From Sparassis latifolia (lineage: Eukaryota > Basidiomycota > Agaricomycetes > Polyporales > Sparassidaceae): DNA of 64,000 bases. The position numbers and the translations under genes were made by a program. Below, piece by piece: positions 54,337 through 64,000 of this stretch (position 1 is the stretch's first letter; every line of letters starts with the position of its first letter). Under the pieces are notes generated by a model. The model was not told where the DNA came from. It ran no database searches and saw only the letters and a program-made list of their open reading frames with translations. The DNA lies in NCBI GenBank assembly GCA_018466975.1, contig JAENRS010000022.1, positions 496,001 through 560,000 of the forward strand, written 5' to 3'.

Positions 54337-55973
54337 GTGTCTTCGCAGCCCGGAGAGCCAGACTCGTCGAACGACGTGGTATGTGAAGAGGATTTCTTCG
54401 ATGAGGAACCCGTGACGCTTAAAGTTGAGGACGGTTATGGCTATGCACCTGTCAACATTGGCGATGTTCTCGGGCCCAACGGTCGATTCCAAATTCTCCG
54501 CAAGTTGGGCTGGGGGGGTTACGCCACAGTATGGATGGTCAAAGATCGCGAGTATGTCGATACTCCGCTTTGCCTGTGCTGTCAATCCTACATGTGTTCT
54601 GATGCGCAGTTGTGGTATTTGACAGGAAGGGTCGCGTACTAGCGTTGAAGATTCTCACCGACTACGCAACTCGTCTCGTGTATGGACAAGTGAAAATCCC
54701 GGGGCATCCCATTCTCGATGAGCCTCGTATTTTACGACGCATCTCCCATCCCACTTCTTCGCCCGGTGCAGAACACTGTATCCAGTTAATTGGCGAATTC
54801 ATTATCAGTCGCCACTCAGTCAGATATCAGTGTCTCTTGACCGAAGTGGCTGGTCTCAGCCTGGAGGAGATTCAAGACATGGTGGTCGCCGAGAAAGGAT
54901 TCGCGGGCAAGCTGAGCAAGCTCTTCGTTTGGCAACTCTGCTTGGCTCTTCAGTATTTACATGACGAATGTCGCGTTGTTCACACTGGTGAGCACGGACA
55001 TCATCTCTTATCGCAGAGTCTCTCATCCGCGTTATTCTACAAATCTAGACATCAAACCAAACAACATTCTCCTGGCGTTCGACCAGCCGCTCAGGGACGA
55101 ACTCATCAACATTCATCTGGAGTCTCGCCCTCCAAAGAAGTACCCGATCCGCCGTATCGACGGTGTCGATGTGGAGACTATTGTGTCCCAACCGCTACCT
55201 GTCCCAGGATATTCGACGCTTCACGTCCCGCAGTATACTTTTCAACTTTCGGACTTTGGATCTGGTGCGTACGCCGCCACATCGTTCTTGTTTTCCTTCG
55301 CTCACTCGTTTGCATTTTCCGTCATACAGCTCAGTTCTTGGATCAAAAACGGACAGATCGCATGCAACCACTGCAGCTGCGAGCGCCTGAAATCATTTTA
55401 GGACTGCCTTGGGATGCCAAGGTCGACATCTGGTCACTCGGATGCCTGGTATGTTTGAACGCCCGGAGGTGTACAGGACTCATCCATATTCACGGCCAAC
55501 AGACTTTCGAAACCCTCGTAAGCAGGAAGCTCTTCCCCATCCCAGTAGATCTACAGTGGCCCGACGACGAATACATGCTTGCCAAATACCTCGAGATCTA
55601 CAATCTCGACCGGGTTCCTCAACACATGTGCGAGGGAGCTCAGAACGTTGTAAATCGCGATGGTAGTTACCTCGCCCCAATTCTGTACCCCACCGCATTG
55701 TTCACGGTTCCGTACGTTGCGATTGACACAGGCACGCTGCGCCACATTCCATCGAACATGTTGCACCCTACTAGTGTTAGAGAGCGCCTACTGCAGCATC
55801 AGGTGTTCATCGTGACGGACGAAGGGGGCACCGAGTTGGATCTCGCTATCTCATTCATTGAGAGGTGCCTGGTGCTGGACAAGAATGATCGTGCGTCTGC
55901 TTCTGAGCTGTTGAAGCACCCGTGGTTGGAGGGCGTGCCGGAGATCAGGGATAAATTGGTGGGAAGATGTTGA
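54337..55973 (+). CDS. SRPK-like serine/threonine protein kinase 3
   Basis: A second subfamily of SRPK-like kinase with a normal DFG. Exons read YAPVNIGDVLGPNGRFQILR, the glycine loop LGWGGYATVWMV, VLALKILTDYATRLVYGQ with the catalytic lysine, HCIQLIGEFIISRHSVRYQC and LLTEVAGLSLEEIQDMVV. The catalytic loop VVHTDIKPNNIL is split by an intron. SDFGSAQFLDQKRTDRM (intron in DFGS) follows, then QLRAPEIILGLPWDAKVDIW, SLGCL, TLVSRKLFPIPVDLQWPDDE, LDLAISFIERCLVLDKNDRA and SELLKHPWLEGVPEIRDKLV. The stop is at 55971-55973. The start is uncertain: the first codon of the frame, aligned with the methionine of kinase 1, is GTG (54337), and an upstream in-frame TGA excludes simple extension. A 5' exon may exist. 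Two relics at 18 kb and 45 kb derive from this subfamily. Confidence 0.85.
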
Positions 55974-56446
55974 CAGAGACGAAGTTGATATTGGCGCTCC
56001 TTTGGTGCGTGCTGAGTCGTTTCCTCGTTGTGCCTCTTGCTTTCCTCCGCAAGTTCATCTCGCTATCTCGCTCTATATCGCGTGTGTTCTCGTTAGTTTC
56101 TTTATTGTTCGCGTGCGCGTCTCGCATAGATACGACCTCCTAGCTGCCGATGTCTTTATCTCCTGAGCCGCTGCAGGGAGTCTTGTACCTATGAAGTTAT
56201 ACAACAGTACTGTTAGGTTTCATGGTTCGGTACTGATATGTTAGGACAAAAAGATTACAGTGTAGGCTCGCAGTGATACTGTGGCTTGCCTTGGCTATGG
56301 TAGATGGCGACCTTAAGCAGACACTCGTCCGGATATGATTCGTCTTGTATTTTATGACAGGTAAGTACACCTGTGGAGCAGAGACGCACTGTGAGGAATA
56401 TCGTACACGCATGCGTAATCAACGACAACGCAGCTCACCGACACTA
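55974..56446. other. convergent intergenic region
   Basis: The 3' flank shared by kinase 3 (+) and the BBOX-like gene (-). Part of it (about 56220-56345) is duplicated at 51600-51720. No gene was recognised. Confidence 0.5.
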
Positions 56447-57745
56447 CTACAGTTGCTGCCTCAACACCCGCCCGCGATCGAGCACCGCATCGGCCTCAAG
56501 ATAGCACCCCTTGAGCCACCTGCTCGTTGCATCCTCCCCGTGGAGAGCTTCGTGGTCCTGGAACGCGGTACGCGCATGCAGCACGCGGCGGTTGTCAAAC
56601 AGCACCGCGTCACCTTCACGTAGCGTGTACTCATATCGCGCGGCGGGAGATTCGAGCAGCTCGACGAAGCGCTGGAGTGCAGAGTAGAATGGCGCGGGCG
56701 TGGACGACGGTAGAGGTGCCTGGAACGGCGGGGAATAGTTGATGTACTGGATCGCGCGTACGTCAGGGTCCAAGTCTGCGCTAAACGTGGATGTTGATGC
56801 GGACATGGGTGTGGGGGTAGGGGCAAGCTGGATGGTTGGGTGCTCGAAGTGCAGGTGGTGCCCGTCGTTGATGTAGTGGAACGCGACGGGGGTGGACGCC
56901 AGCGTAACGAAGTCGGCGGGATTACATGCGCGGAGGGTTAACGCGGCGTGCAGCGCGTCGACGAAGACGGACGTGCCGCCCGAGACGCGGTTCCGCAGGC
57001 AGTGCAGGATCTGATAACGCGGAGGGTGCTGGAAATACCTAAAAAATTACGCGTTTAGCAGCAGCCAGGGGGAAGGTGACAGTACTACGCACAATAAATC
57101 CATGTGAAGTCCGAGATCAATGTTAGTGTACGCGATGTTGCGACTGTTGCGCACATCCTTCACGTCCCAGGTCTCGCCATAGAACGTCGGACGAATTTCG
57201 CCAAAGCGCTCCGCCAGCTTGCGCAGCTCGCACGCCTCGTTGGACGACTCAGCGTTCGGAACACCCGTCACGAAGAGGAGGCCGTATCGTACGAGCTGTG
57301 TGATAGCCGTTGACAATCCTGAAGATGTCTGAATGCTCGCATACGAAAGATACAGATCCGTCGCCGATCGCAGCTCTTTAACGTCCCATGGATGCGGGTC
57401 AACGTCCGCATGAAAGGTGTGCAACCTCTGCGGCGAGGAGTATCGCTCGAGGAATTCACCAGCGTAGTGTGACTCGTGTCCAGATCCCCAACGTATGTGT
57501 AGGCCGTCGTCTGTATGCTTAACCCCATTGGCAGTCGGGTGTATATCCAAAGGAACATCGGAAGTCCTGTGCAATTTCTGGCGCGTAGACGGATGCACGC
57601 ACTGCGGACACTGACAGGAATCGCGCAGCCACCTGAAAGGAAGGATGCGTCCGTTGAAGCTGAGACTATCCGTCGAGACGGCGGTGGAAAATAGGCGTCT
57701 GGGGAATATTCTGCGCAACATTAAAGGGGTCAGCATGAAGCCCAT
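56447..57745 (-). CDS. Gamma-butyrobetaine/trimethyllysine dioxygenase family (TauD-like, carnitine-type)
   Basis: This Fe(II)/2-oxoglutarate dioxygenase is related to BBOX1 and TMLH, which act in carnitine biosynthesis. It starts MGFMLTPLMLRRIFPRRLFS, an Arg-rich amphipathic N-terminus that could target mitochondria. The N-terminal DUF971-like zinc module reads LPFRWLRDSCQCPQCVHP followed by STRQKLHRTSDVPLDIHP. The TauD domain contains LVRYGLLFVTGVPNAESS, RFGEIRPTFYGETWDVKDV and AYTNIDLGLHMDLLYFQHPP with the HxD iron ligands, then RVSGGTSVFVDALHAA. The distal His lies in YTLREGDAVLFDNRRVLHAR, followed by ATSRWLKGCYLEADAVLDRG. It ends RVLRQQL-stop. Introns found are short and in phase. BBOX versus TMLH activity cannot be separated by eye. 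Confidence 0.9.
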
Positions 57746-58286
57746 CGTATCAGGATTGCGGGATTGATTTTACTCTGAGTTGTAATTGCTAGTTCTCGAA
57801 CTTGGTCGTCTGCAAGCTCGCCGGTCTCCCGCTACGCAGGTCGTGCCACTTGCGTGCCACAATCACATTGCCAAGAGTGCCCGGGGACACAACCAGGCCC
57901 CCATTTGGCTTCAGGCTCACTGCTCCGAGTTCGACGTGTTCGACAAACCGGTTTAAAATATTCTGTATGTCTGCACGGCAATTTAAGAGTAATCATGATC
58001 TGGATGTATGCAGCTGGCCGCTGGAGAGGATAAGCATCATTATATCGCTGGGGCTGTTTGTTGTGGGTGTGTTTATGAGTGTTGACGTTTCCATGAAAAA
58101 GTGGGTTACGTTCGTCACGACATTCAATGAATCATACAACTACTACATATCATCAGTCGCGCAGAGGACCAAAAAACGCAGCTCAAAACCGTGGGGAACA
58201 CCGTAGTGCAACTGCCTCGCATGCCGAGTTTGACTTGCGTTCCATACTCAAGCTTTCCTTGAAAAGAAACAGCAGCCTTCAGCAGG
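57746..58286. other. intergenic, no recognised gene
   Basis: Spacer between the BBOX-like gene start and the thaumatin gene end. An open frame at 57802-58206 (+) has no motif and no splice support. Confidence 0.4.
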
Positions 58287-59591
58287 TTACACGGAAGGGC
58301 AGAATGTGACGGTATAGTCGGCCTGGAGCGTGGAGTCGCAGGTCCATAAGGCGGTACCGCTACTTTCGTCGTACGCATAGCAGTATGAGTTCGGGCAGTT
58401 GCTCTCTGTGATGCGCACCAGTTCAGTCGCTCGCTCTGCAGGATGAGAAGTGAAAGGCGAAGCGTACTGAAGTAGGAGTAGTACTCTACGCCAGACGAAG
58501 GGCACGTCGCAGCCGTGTCGTGAATTCCGGTGCAGCAATTAGCAGAATTCCCTGGGAGGTGCACTCAGTGTTAGTACACGGTCAACAAATACGAGCATAG
58601 ACCCGATTTACGAGAATCACTGCTCAGACCGGCCTCGCAGGCACTCTTGCATCCGATCGGGGATCCAGTAGAATCAAACGGGCCAATAAGCGCTGCAGGA
58701 CCTGCACATTAGGGGAGAACATTGACCATATCGGATACTTGGTGCTGCCATGTCAGGAAAGCGGCGTACAGTTTGGTCCTAGGTCCACCGGACAGTCTGC
58801 CACTGCGCAGCCCACGTTGTTAGTGATAGACATGGGCAAGTTGAACCCATCGACCAGCGACACTAATATGCGTCCAGATATAGTGAGTGGCCGTGTCAGA
58901 GAGAACTCGATAGGACGCTCACCGTCGTACCAATCTGCAGCGCCATTGGTGCCCAAGGTAAACTCAGCGAGAGAAGCCGGGGGAATACCCTACGTGTTTG
59001 CCAATGTATCAACCAATTCACTGCAACTAAAATTTATAGGCTTACAGTTCCTGTCGTAGCATCACAGACTAGACCTCCATTACAGCCGCCAGACGCGCAC
59101 TGAGTAGCTGGGTTTGTATCATAAAAGTTGCAATCACGGCGAGCCTTGAAATTAGCTATCAAAAATTGTACAGAAAGATGGAATATCGGTGCTCACCCAG
59201 ATACGAGCAGTTGACCAATCGTCGGGAACAGTGAAGGAGACTGCCGAATTAGCTCCGGCTTCCCACCTTTGTGGTTCGCAAATGAGTGGATTCTTTCACC
59301 AATAACCCCGATGCGCGGTACCAACCCGGTAGTATAATTCGGCAGAGGAGATCCGGGACCAGTGAACATCTGCAAGTAATATGGCGGAAGATGAGATAAC
59401 GGACCAACATCGTCAAACGATATACTCACCGCAGGCCTATGATTACATAGTCATCCAATAAGTGATACAGTGAGTCCGTTGAAAATGACAGACCAGATAG
59501 TAAAAGGACAAGCATTCTGAACGGTCATCGTTCTGGCTGTTGTCAGTGATGCGGTCGAAGCTAGAGCAATGGCAACAGCTAAGTTCCTCAT
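58287..59591 (-). CDS. Secreted thaumatin-like protein (GH64-TLP/PR-5 fold)
   Basis: A small cysteine-rich secreted protein of the thaumatin family; fungal members often bind or cut beta-1,3-glucan and may act in wall remodelling. The start at 59591 gives the signal peptide MRNLAVAIALASTASLTTAR. Mature sequence follows: TMTVQNACPFTIWPAMFTGP, PNYTTGWEAG, AVSFTVPDDWSTARIWARRD, CNFYDTNPATQCASGGC, GGLVCDATTGTG, ASLAEFTLGTNGAADWYD, VSLVDGFNLPMSI, GCAVADCPVDLGPNCP, GCKSACEAGL, NCCTGIHDTAATCPSSGVEY, TESNCPNSYCYAYDESSG and DYTVTFCPSV-stop. The REDD-type acidic residues and paired cysteines are in place. Several short introns are used, one producing a very short exon (PA). The gene is intact. Confidence 0.93.
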
Positions 59592-62085
59592 CTCCGTGGC
59601 TAGCAGAAAACGTATGAGAATGTGGTGCTATGAAGACCTTGCGATCTCAACAGTCCTTTATAAAACACCTTTATATCTTTCAATCCGGACGGTCACCTGG
59701 TTCTGGGCGACCGAGCGCAACTATGAGACCACAGTATATTCGACCCAAGGGTGCAACCATTAACACCCAAGGTCAATGCAGCAGACGCCTGAAAAGAACG
59801 CAAGGAGCATGACCAGGCGGACCGCGGATCTTCCATGTGGTGACGAAGGTAAATATCGGAGCCAAAACCACGCAGTGTAAAGGCGGTCAGGGTCGTTCCA
59901 GCTGAAGCGACAGCTTTGAAAAACCTTCGCCAAGCAACAGGACCTTATTAGTCAAAGTGAATTGACGATACAATGAAGATGCCGTGAGAGGTATCGAAGG
60001 GCACAGAGTGCAGTAGCATGTGGCGCTGCAGCGGTGGAGTGAGCTTTTTATCGAATACAGCGGTTGCCAAGTTCAGACAGACGATCATGACCGTGCTTCT
60101 GCATCCTAGATGCTTAGACATATATTCCCTACGTTTTTTTTGCAGACAAAAGTTAGGTCACAGATGCGAGAGATAAGGCAGACAAGACTGACTATAGTTC
60201 TGAGAACAGAAACTGCTGCTCTGACCGCGTCCCTCAGCTATATTACTGGTATTGCCTTCGGTTCGGACCCAGGAGCAAGTTCACACTGTCGAGTTCGGAA
60301 CTGCCAGTTATCAGCAACAGGAGGACTATATTGGAAACATGACCACAGGTTACAGCGGTGCAAGGTTTTCCAAACGTGACATGTCCGCTTCTAGTACCAG
60401 ACGAATTGGAAAAACTGGAAGAATAACTACTTGCAATTTCTATCACCTGCATCGACTAGTGGCCCCAAGGCATCAACCTGCAATGAATATACCAATATCT
60501 GTGGGATATTGCCACTATCAGCTTTGCTGCAATCGCATCATCAGTGATGTATAAGTAGCAAGAGTTCCTACCTGCGGAAGACAAGTTTGCCAATTCTGTC
60601 GGCCTCTGGTTACAAAGATGCGCTTGCTGCCTCAAAGCGCGTATCACGTGCACGTGACCGATAGACGCATGGATACGGTTCACCTCGTTCAGGAATGCGA
60701 TAGCTTCCTGTGTGCACATCGACATTGTTGCGCCGCGAGACTGTACATTGACCAAGGTTCTTCAGTATGGCAACCAACGGATCCTAAGAAAGAATGGGAG
60801 AGTGTGCATCTGACCGTCGCTGAACTTTGGAGGTGCTGGCATGACCTTCTAGTAGACGGCGTTGTCCCGAACAGAAGCACAGTGTTGTTTGTGGGAGGAG
60901 GTAAGACGGGAGTCATCTGCAGTTTCAAATGATCAGTTATGCATCGACATAATTATAACCCATACCGTCGTTCAGGTTGCCATTTACAGCCGTGCCAGGG
61001 TACTCAGGCCTCAAGCGCAATGAAGCTTGAAGCTTGATCACCGACCTTGCAAAGGGATGGAGGATTGCTGCCCAAGCCAGATCGACAGACATGCCGCTGT
61101 ATTCGTCGCTTCATCCGTCGTTCCGTCGAGCCATAATAATCCTTCATGTATATCCAGAAGAATGGTCCTTCAAATCTAGACTCTCTTCATCGATGATTGC
61201 CGTATGAAATTGAATCATTGGGATTGCATACTCCAGACTCGGCTGCAGTCAGTTAAAGCTTCCGGTACGAGACGATTGTATCGCGCGATGTTATTCACTG
61301 AGTCCAAAGATCATTCGCTCACACGTTACTCGCGTAGAAGCCGTACCGGGTATCATACGTGAGTGAAGCACTCCTAGGCTAGAGAAGAGAATTTCCGAGA
61401 GTCGGAGTGTCAATATCGTGGAGTCTGTCGCGCCACATATTAACCACCAATAAAACACCCTCCGAGATGTAGAAGGTGCTTTTGCGATGGTGATACCATT
61501 GGCTGAGCTCACTCAATGCCATTAGATGTCGTCGAAATGTCCCTGTTTATCAAAAGATATGGCACACAAGTGAGAAATTTGCGCAAGAAACCGGGGGGTG
61601 CTATGAGATCTACGAGTACACGACAAACCTGCGAATATCTCGAGTTGAAGCCCATTTAAAGAACACCCGCCGGCAAATAAGAACATGAGGTGAGTATACA
61701 GAACCGAGAGATGAACCACAAAGTTTACTTAGTACCCTTCAGCTAGATATTTTCCTAGTTGGGGTGTTGAAATGGCCGTTGAATGCCGCTGTACAGACAC
61801 GGATATCCTGAGGCACGAAGAAAGGCAAATTGACAGTCCACTCCTACAAGCTGTCAGGCTACTCTGGGGAGGAGACTGTCACTATGTACGCGTCACGGTG
61901 TACCACACGTCACATGTGCATGTCACGGACAGGTTGTTCAACTTGAAGATATCAATCGCGTTCAGCATTCGACATAAGAATCGGTCCTACAGTTACATCC
62001 CAATAATATCTGAAGCACTATCGGAATGCGGCTAAGAACGCCGCTGGACTAAATTCATCTCCGGATATTTACCTGAATTTTCACT
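59592..62085. other. 2.5-kb stretch without a confident gene
   Basis: It begins with the thaumatin promoter. Minus-strand frames at 60456-60755 and 60689-60928, and at 61291-61719, could be exons of an unknown gene, but no family or consistent splice chain was found. A CACGT/ATGTGCATGT-rich stretch lies near 61905. Confidence 0.4.
59656..59665 (-). promoter_or_regulatory. TATA box of the thaumatin-like gene
   Basis: On the minus strand TTTTATAAAG lies about 65-70 bp upstream of the ATG at 59591, which is a typical spacing in this window. Confidence 0.5.
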
Positions 62086-63405
62086 TCAGATGAATTTCTT
62101 TCCTTCGGTTCCCGTGAACAACTTCGACCACGCCCTGAAACCTGCCTGCGCCTCCTCCTCGATCCCAAGCTCAACCTTCAGTACTGTCGCGTTAAATTCC
62201 GTGAGTGTCAGGCCCATCGGGCTGCGCACGCGCGGCTGCCACCCCTCAGGAATGCGCTCCTCGAGCAAGATCGGACGGAGGTCCTTGACGTGCCCGCCAT
62301 AAATGGTTAGGAGCGTCGAAGAGCTGGCATTCCAATGGGATCAGCAAATGTCGAAATGAAGACTAGCGGACGGGATGACGAACTTGGAACTCCCGAACAT
62401 CTTGTGGAACGTTGAAAGGCTGAACTGCCCGTTTGTGAGCTTTGCGTGCGTACGCCGCTTGCCCAAGACCCGGGAGAGATCTCCGGGGGTCAGGTCCCCT
62501 CCTGGCCCGGTGCCATTCGCTAGAAGATCATCGACGAGGCTGGCCACGGGCCTCAACTGGTCGCTCATGTGGTAAGTGTCTTCGCCTGCGCAGAATACGT
62601 TAGCAAGTGTTTTCTGCGTGGTCACGAACTTGTAAATCATAAGTACTGGAGCTCTGAATAGGTCTGTAGACTGCTGGGAAAAGTGGCAAGCAGGACGACT
62701 CATGGCCCATAAGCAGATGATCCCTGGATAGCCGGGAGCTATCATGACCTAGGAGTAGGTTTACGAAGGTTTTTGCATAGGTCACAACAGCTACCAGATA
62801 TTGGAGGACTCAGCGGCATCTATGCGCTGATCATATCTGCAGGGAAGGAGGAGGTCTCGTGGACGGATGGAAAAACAGGACGCACGCGTCAACGAGGCAT
62901 CGTGCTCAATGCCATTGTGCACGTTGAGGTCACTCAAGTCGAACGAATCCGTCCAATAATCCCTATCCAGCATCTGCGCAGCAAAGTGGGGAACGAAGAA
63001 GCAGAAGCTGGGCGAGAAGTTGTACGTGGAGCGGATGGTGGAGAACAGCTGCCTGAATGGAATAGCTCGCCCGGAGTGCGGCAGGATCCCTATCGTTAAA
63101 AATCAGTTCTGCAAACGTGTCTTAAATGGAGCATTGTTACCGTGGTTAGCCATAGCATTCAGTGCCGGGCAGGAGCTCCTGCTGTCTGCGTCCGTTGGCG
63201 CAACGTACAGCGGCCAGAGCCCTCCCGCGCCCGGACATCCCTCTGGGACGACCCGGTCCGCAGGTCGTGGAGATGCGACTGCGTTATAAGCGGTCAAAAG
63301 GAGATCCCACAAGATGACGCCAAGATTGAGAAGGATGCTGGTGATGCTTGAAAGCAGCCCGGTCGAAACCCGTATGGCCACGATGGCTGCGAACGATCCA
63401 GGCAT
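62086..63405 (-). CDS. Heme-thiolate peroxidase (chloroperoxidase/UPO superfamily), membrane anchored
   Basis: This is a heme-thiolate haloperoxidase/peroxygenase-family protein, in which H2O2-driven oxidations use a Cys-ligated heme. The start at 63405 gives MPGSFAAIVAIRVSTGLLSS followed by a hydrophobic stretch (LGVILWDLLLTAYNAV), which looks like a signal anchor, not a cleaved signal peptide. Then come VPEGCPGAGGLWPLY and SSCPALNAMANHG, holding the proximal Cys (SCP here; PCP is usual). ILPHSGRAIPFRQLF, YNFSPSFCFFVPHFAAQML and NVHNGIEHDASLTR follow, the last with the EHD acid motif. After a 300-nt intron (62586-62885) come EDTYHMSDQLRPVASLVDDL, DLTPGDLSRVLGKRRTHAKL, FHKMFGSSNSSTLLTIYGGH and EERIPEGWQPRVRSPMGLTL. 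All junctions keep frame. The substrate is unknown. Confidence 0.9.
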
Positions 63406-64000
63406 TCGTCTTGATTGTGTCCACGGTTGGGAGCTCGAGGAGATGATGACAGTGCGGGGGAAAGTTGGAGAACAGTGATTCCCGCATTTTGAGTTGCTTA
63501 CACTTTCTCGAGCGCTGGCAGGGAATGACTTGCGCTGACAGACCCTATCTAGCTACGCACGTCCAACGGCACAGCATGGAAGTTACTTGATTGGGAAAGC
63601 CTCCACACAACATTGTTGGCCGTACTCAGATCACTGCCAATATACACGCCTCTGTCCCAGAGTTGAGCCAGCTTCAGAAAATATTTACTTCACTGAGATT
63701 TAACCCATAGGGACTAACGACGTCCTTGCGACACAAACGAAGTCAACGACATAGCCGGAGACGCACGCCGAGACTAATGCTCTAGATTTCAACACGATAG
63801 GATGAGCAGGTAAGAAGCATAGTCAAAATCCAGTCATAGAATCGAGTTGACAGAGCGTAATCTCACTCGCCACAAGAGCAGAGTGGGTGCAGGCGGGGAT
63901 CTGGACCAAGTCAGGCGCACGTACAAGACGAAAAGGGAGGCCAACCGAAAAACAGTACCTCAGCCAAGATGGTAGTGGTAAAACATCTTTCTATTGGATA
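63406..64000. other. right edge, peroxidase upstream region
   Basis: No gene was recognised. It should include the peroxidase promoter. Confidence 0.4.

Noticed and set aside
60456..60928. Possible small gene on the minus strand (frame with NEVNRIHASIGHVHVI)
   Set aside because: No recognisable family, and no in-phase partner exons could be found.
1..64000. CRISPR arrays, bacterial operons or phage genes
   Set aside because: No regularly spaced short repeats were seen. All recognisable genes are intron-containing fungal genes.

Overview
The window is nuclear DNA of a filamentous basidiomycete, most likely an agaricomycete. Nearly every gene is cut by many short introns of about 45-60 nt with GT..AG ends. 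The families (GH92 mannosidase, DUF7025-type AAA ATPase, SRPK-like kinases, thaumatin-like protein, heme-thiolate peroxidase, lactose-permease-like transporters) are typical of mushroom-forming fungi. Gene assignments come from reading translated exons and checking splice phases by eye; no database search was run.

Layout, left to right: GH92 alpha-mannosidase (-), 1.3-5.1 kb; AAA ATPase (-), 5.6-8.5 kb; a 3.2-kb stretch with no recognisable gene; Dal5-type MFS transporter (+), 11.7-14.6 kb; sugar porter A (-), 15.0-17.1 kb; kinase relic, 18.1-18.6 kb; YTM1 ribosome-assembly WD40 protein (+), 19.2-20.9 kb; hexokinase with an internal lesion (-), 21.2-23.7 kb; mitochondrial uL14 (+), 24.0-24.5 kb; peroxisomal MaoC-type hydratase ending in SKL (+), 25.2-26.7 kb; an unrecognised multi-exon gene (+), 27.0-29.0 kb; SRPK-like kinase 1 (-), 29.7-31.2 kb; a 495-bp near-perfect palindrome followed by a 1-kb element with terminal inverted repeats, 31.5-33.0 kb; a disabled kinase paralogue (-), 35.1-36.7 kb; GH5 glucosylceramidase/sterylglucosidase-type enzyme (-), 37.1-40.2 kb; small nucleotidyltransferase-fold protein (+), 40.5-41.3 kb; sugar porter B (-), 41.8-43.9 kb; kinase relic, 45.2-45.7 kb; a large 2OG-Fe(II) oxygenase (+), 46.6-51.5 kb; relics of a BBOX-type dioxygenase and of the 2OG oxygenase, 51.7-53.7 kb; SRPK-like kinase 3 (+), 54.3-56.0 kb; gamma-butyrobetaine-hydroxylase-like dioxygenase (-), 56.4-57.7 kb; thaumatin-like protein (-), 58.3-59.6 kb; and a membrane-anchored heme-thiolate peroxidase (-), 62.1-63.4 kb.

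Two themes stand out. First, much of the content handles sugars and glycans: two paralogous sugar porters, a hexokinase, GH92 and GH5. Second, 31-57 kb is a duplication-and-decay zone. It holds an active-looking SRPK-like kinase, a kinase copy with start loss, nonsense and frameshift changes, two small kinase relics, a decayed copy of the neighbouring 2OG oxygenase, a decayed copy of the BBOX 3' end, and fold-back or TIR elements. I see no prokaryote-like operon, CRISPR array, rRNA or tRNA. The most unusual items are the hexokinase lesion, the palindrome, the oxygenase pseudogene pair and the apparent GC-AG intron in the kinases.
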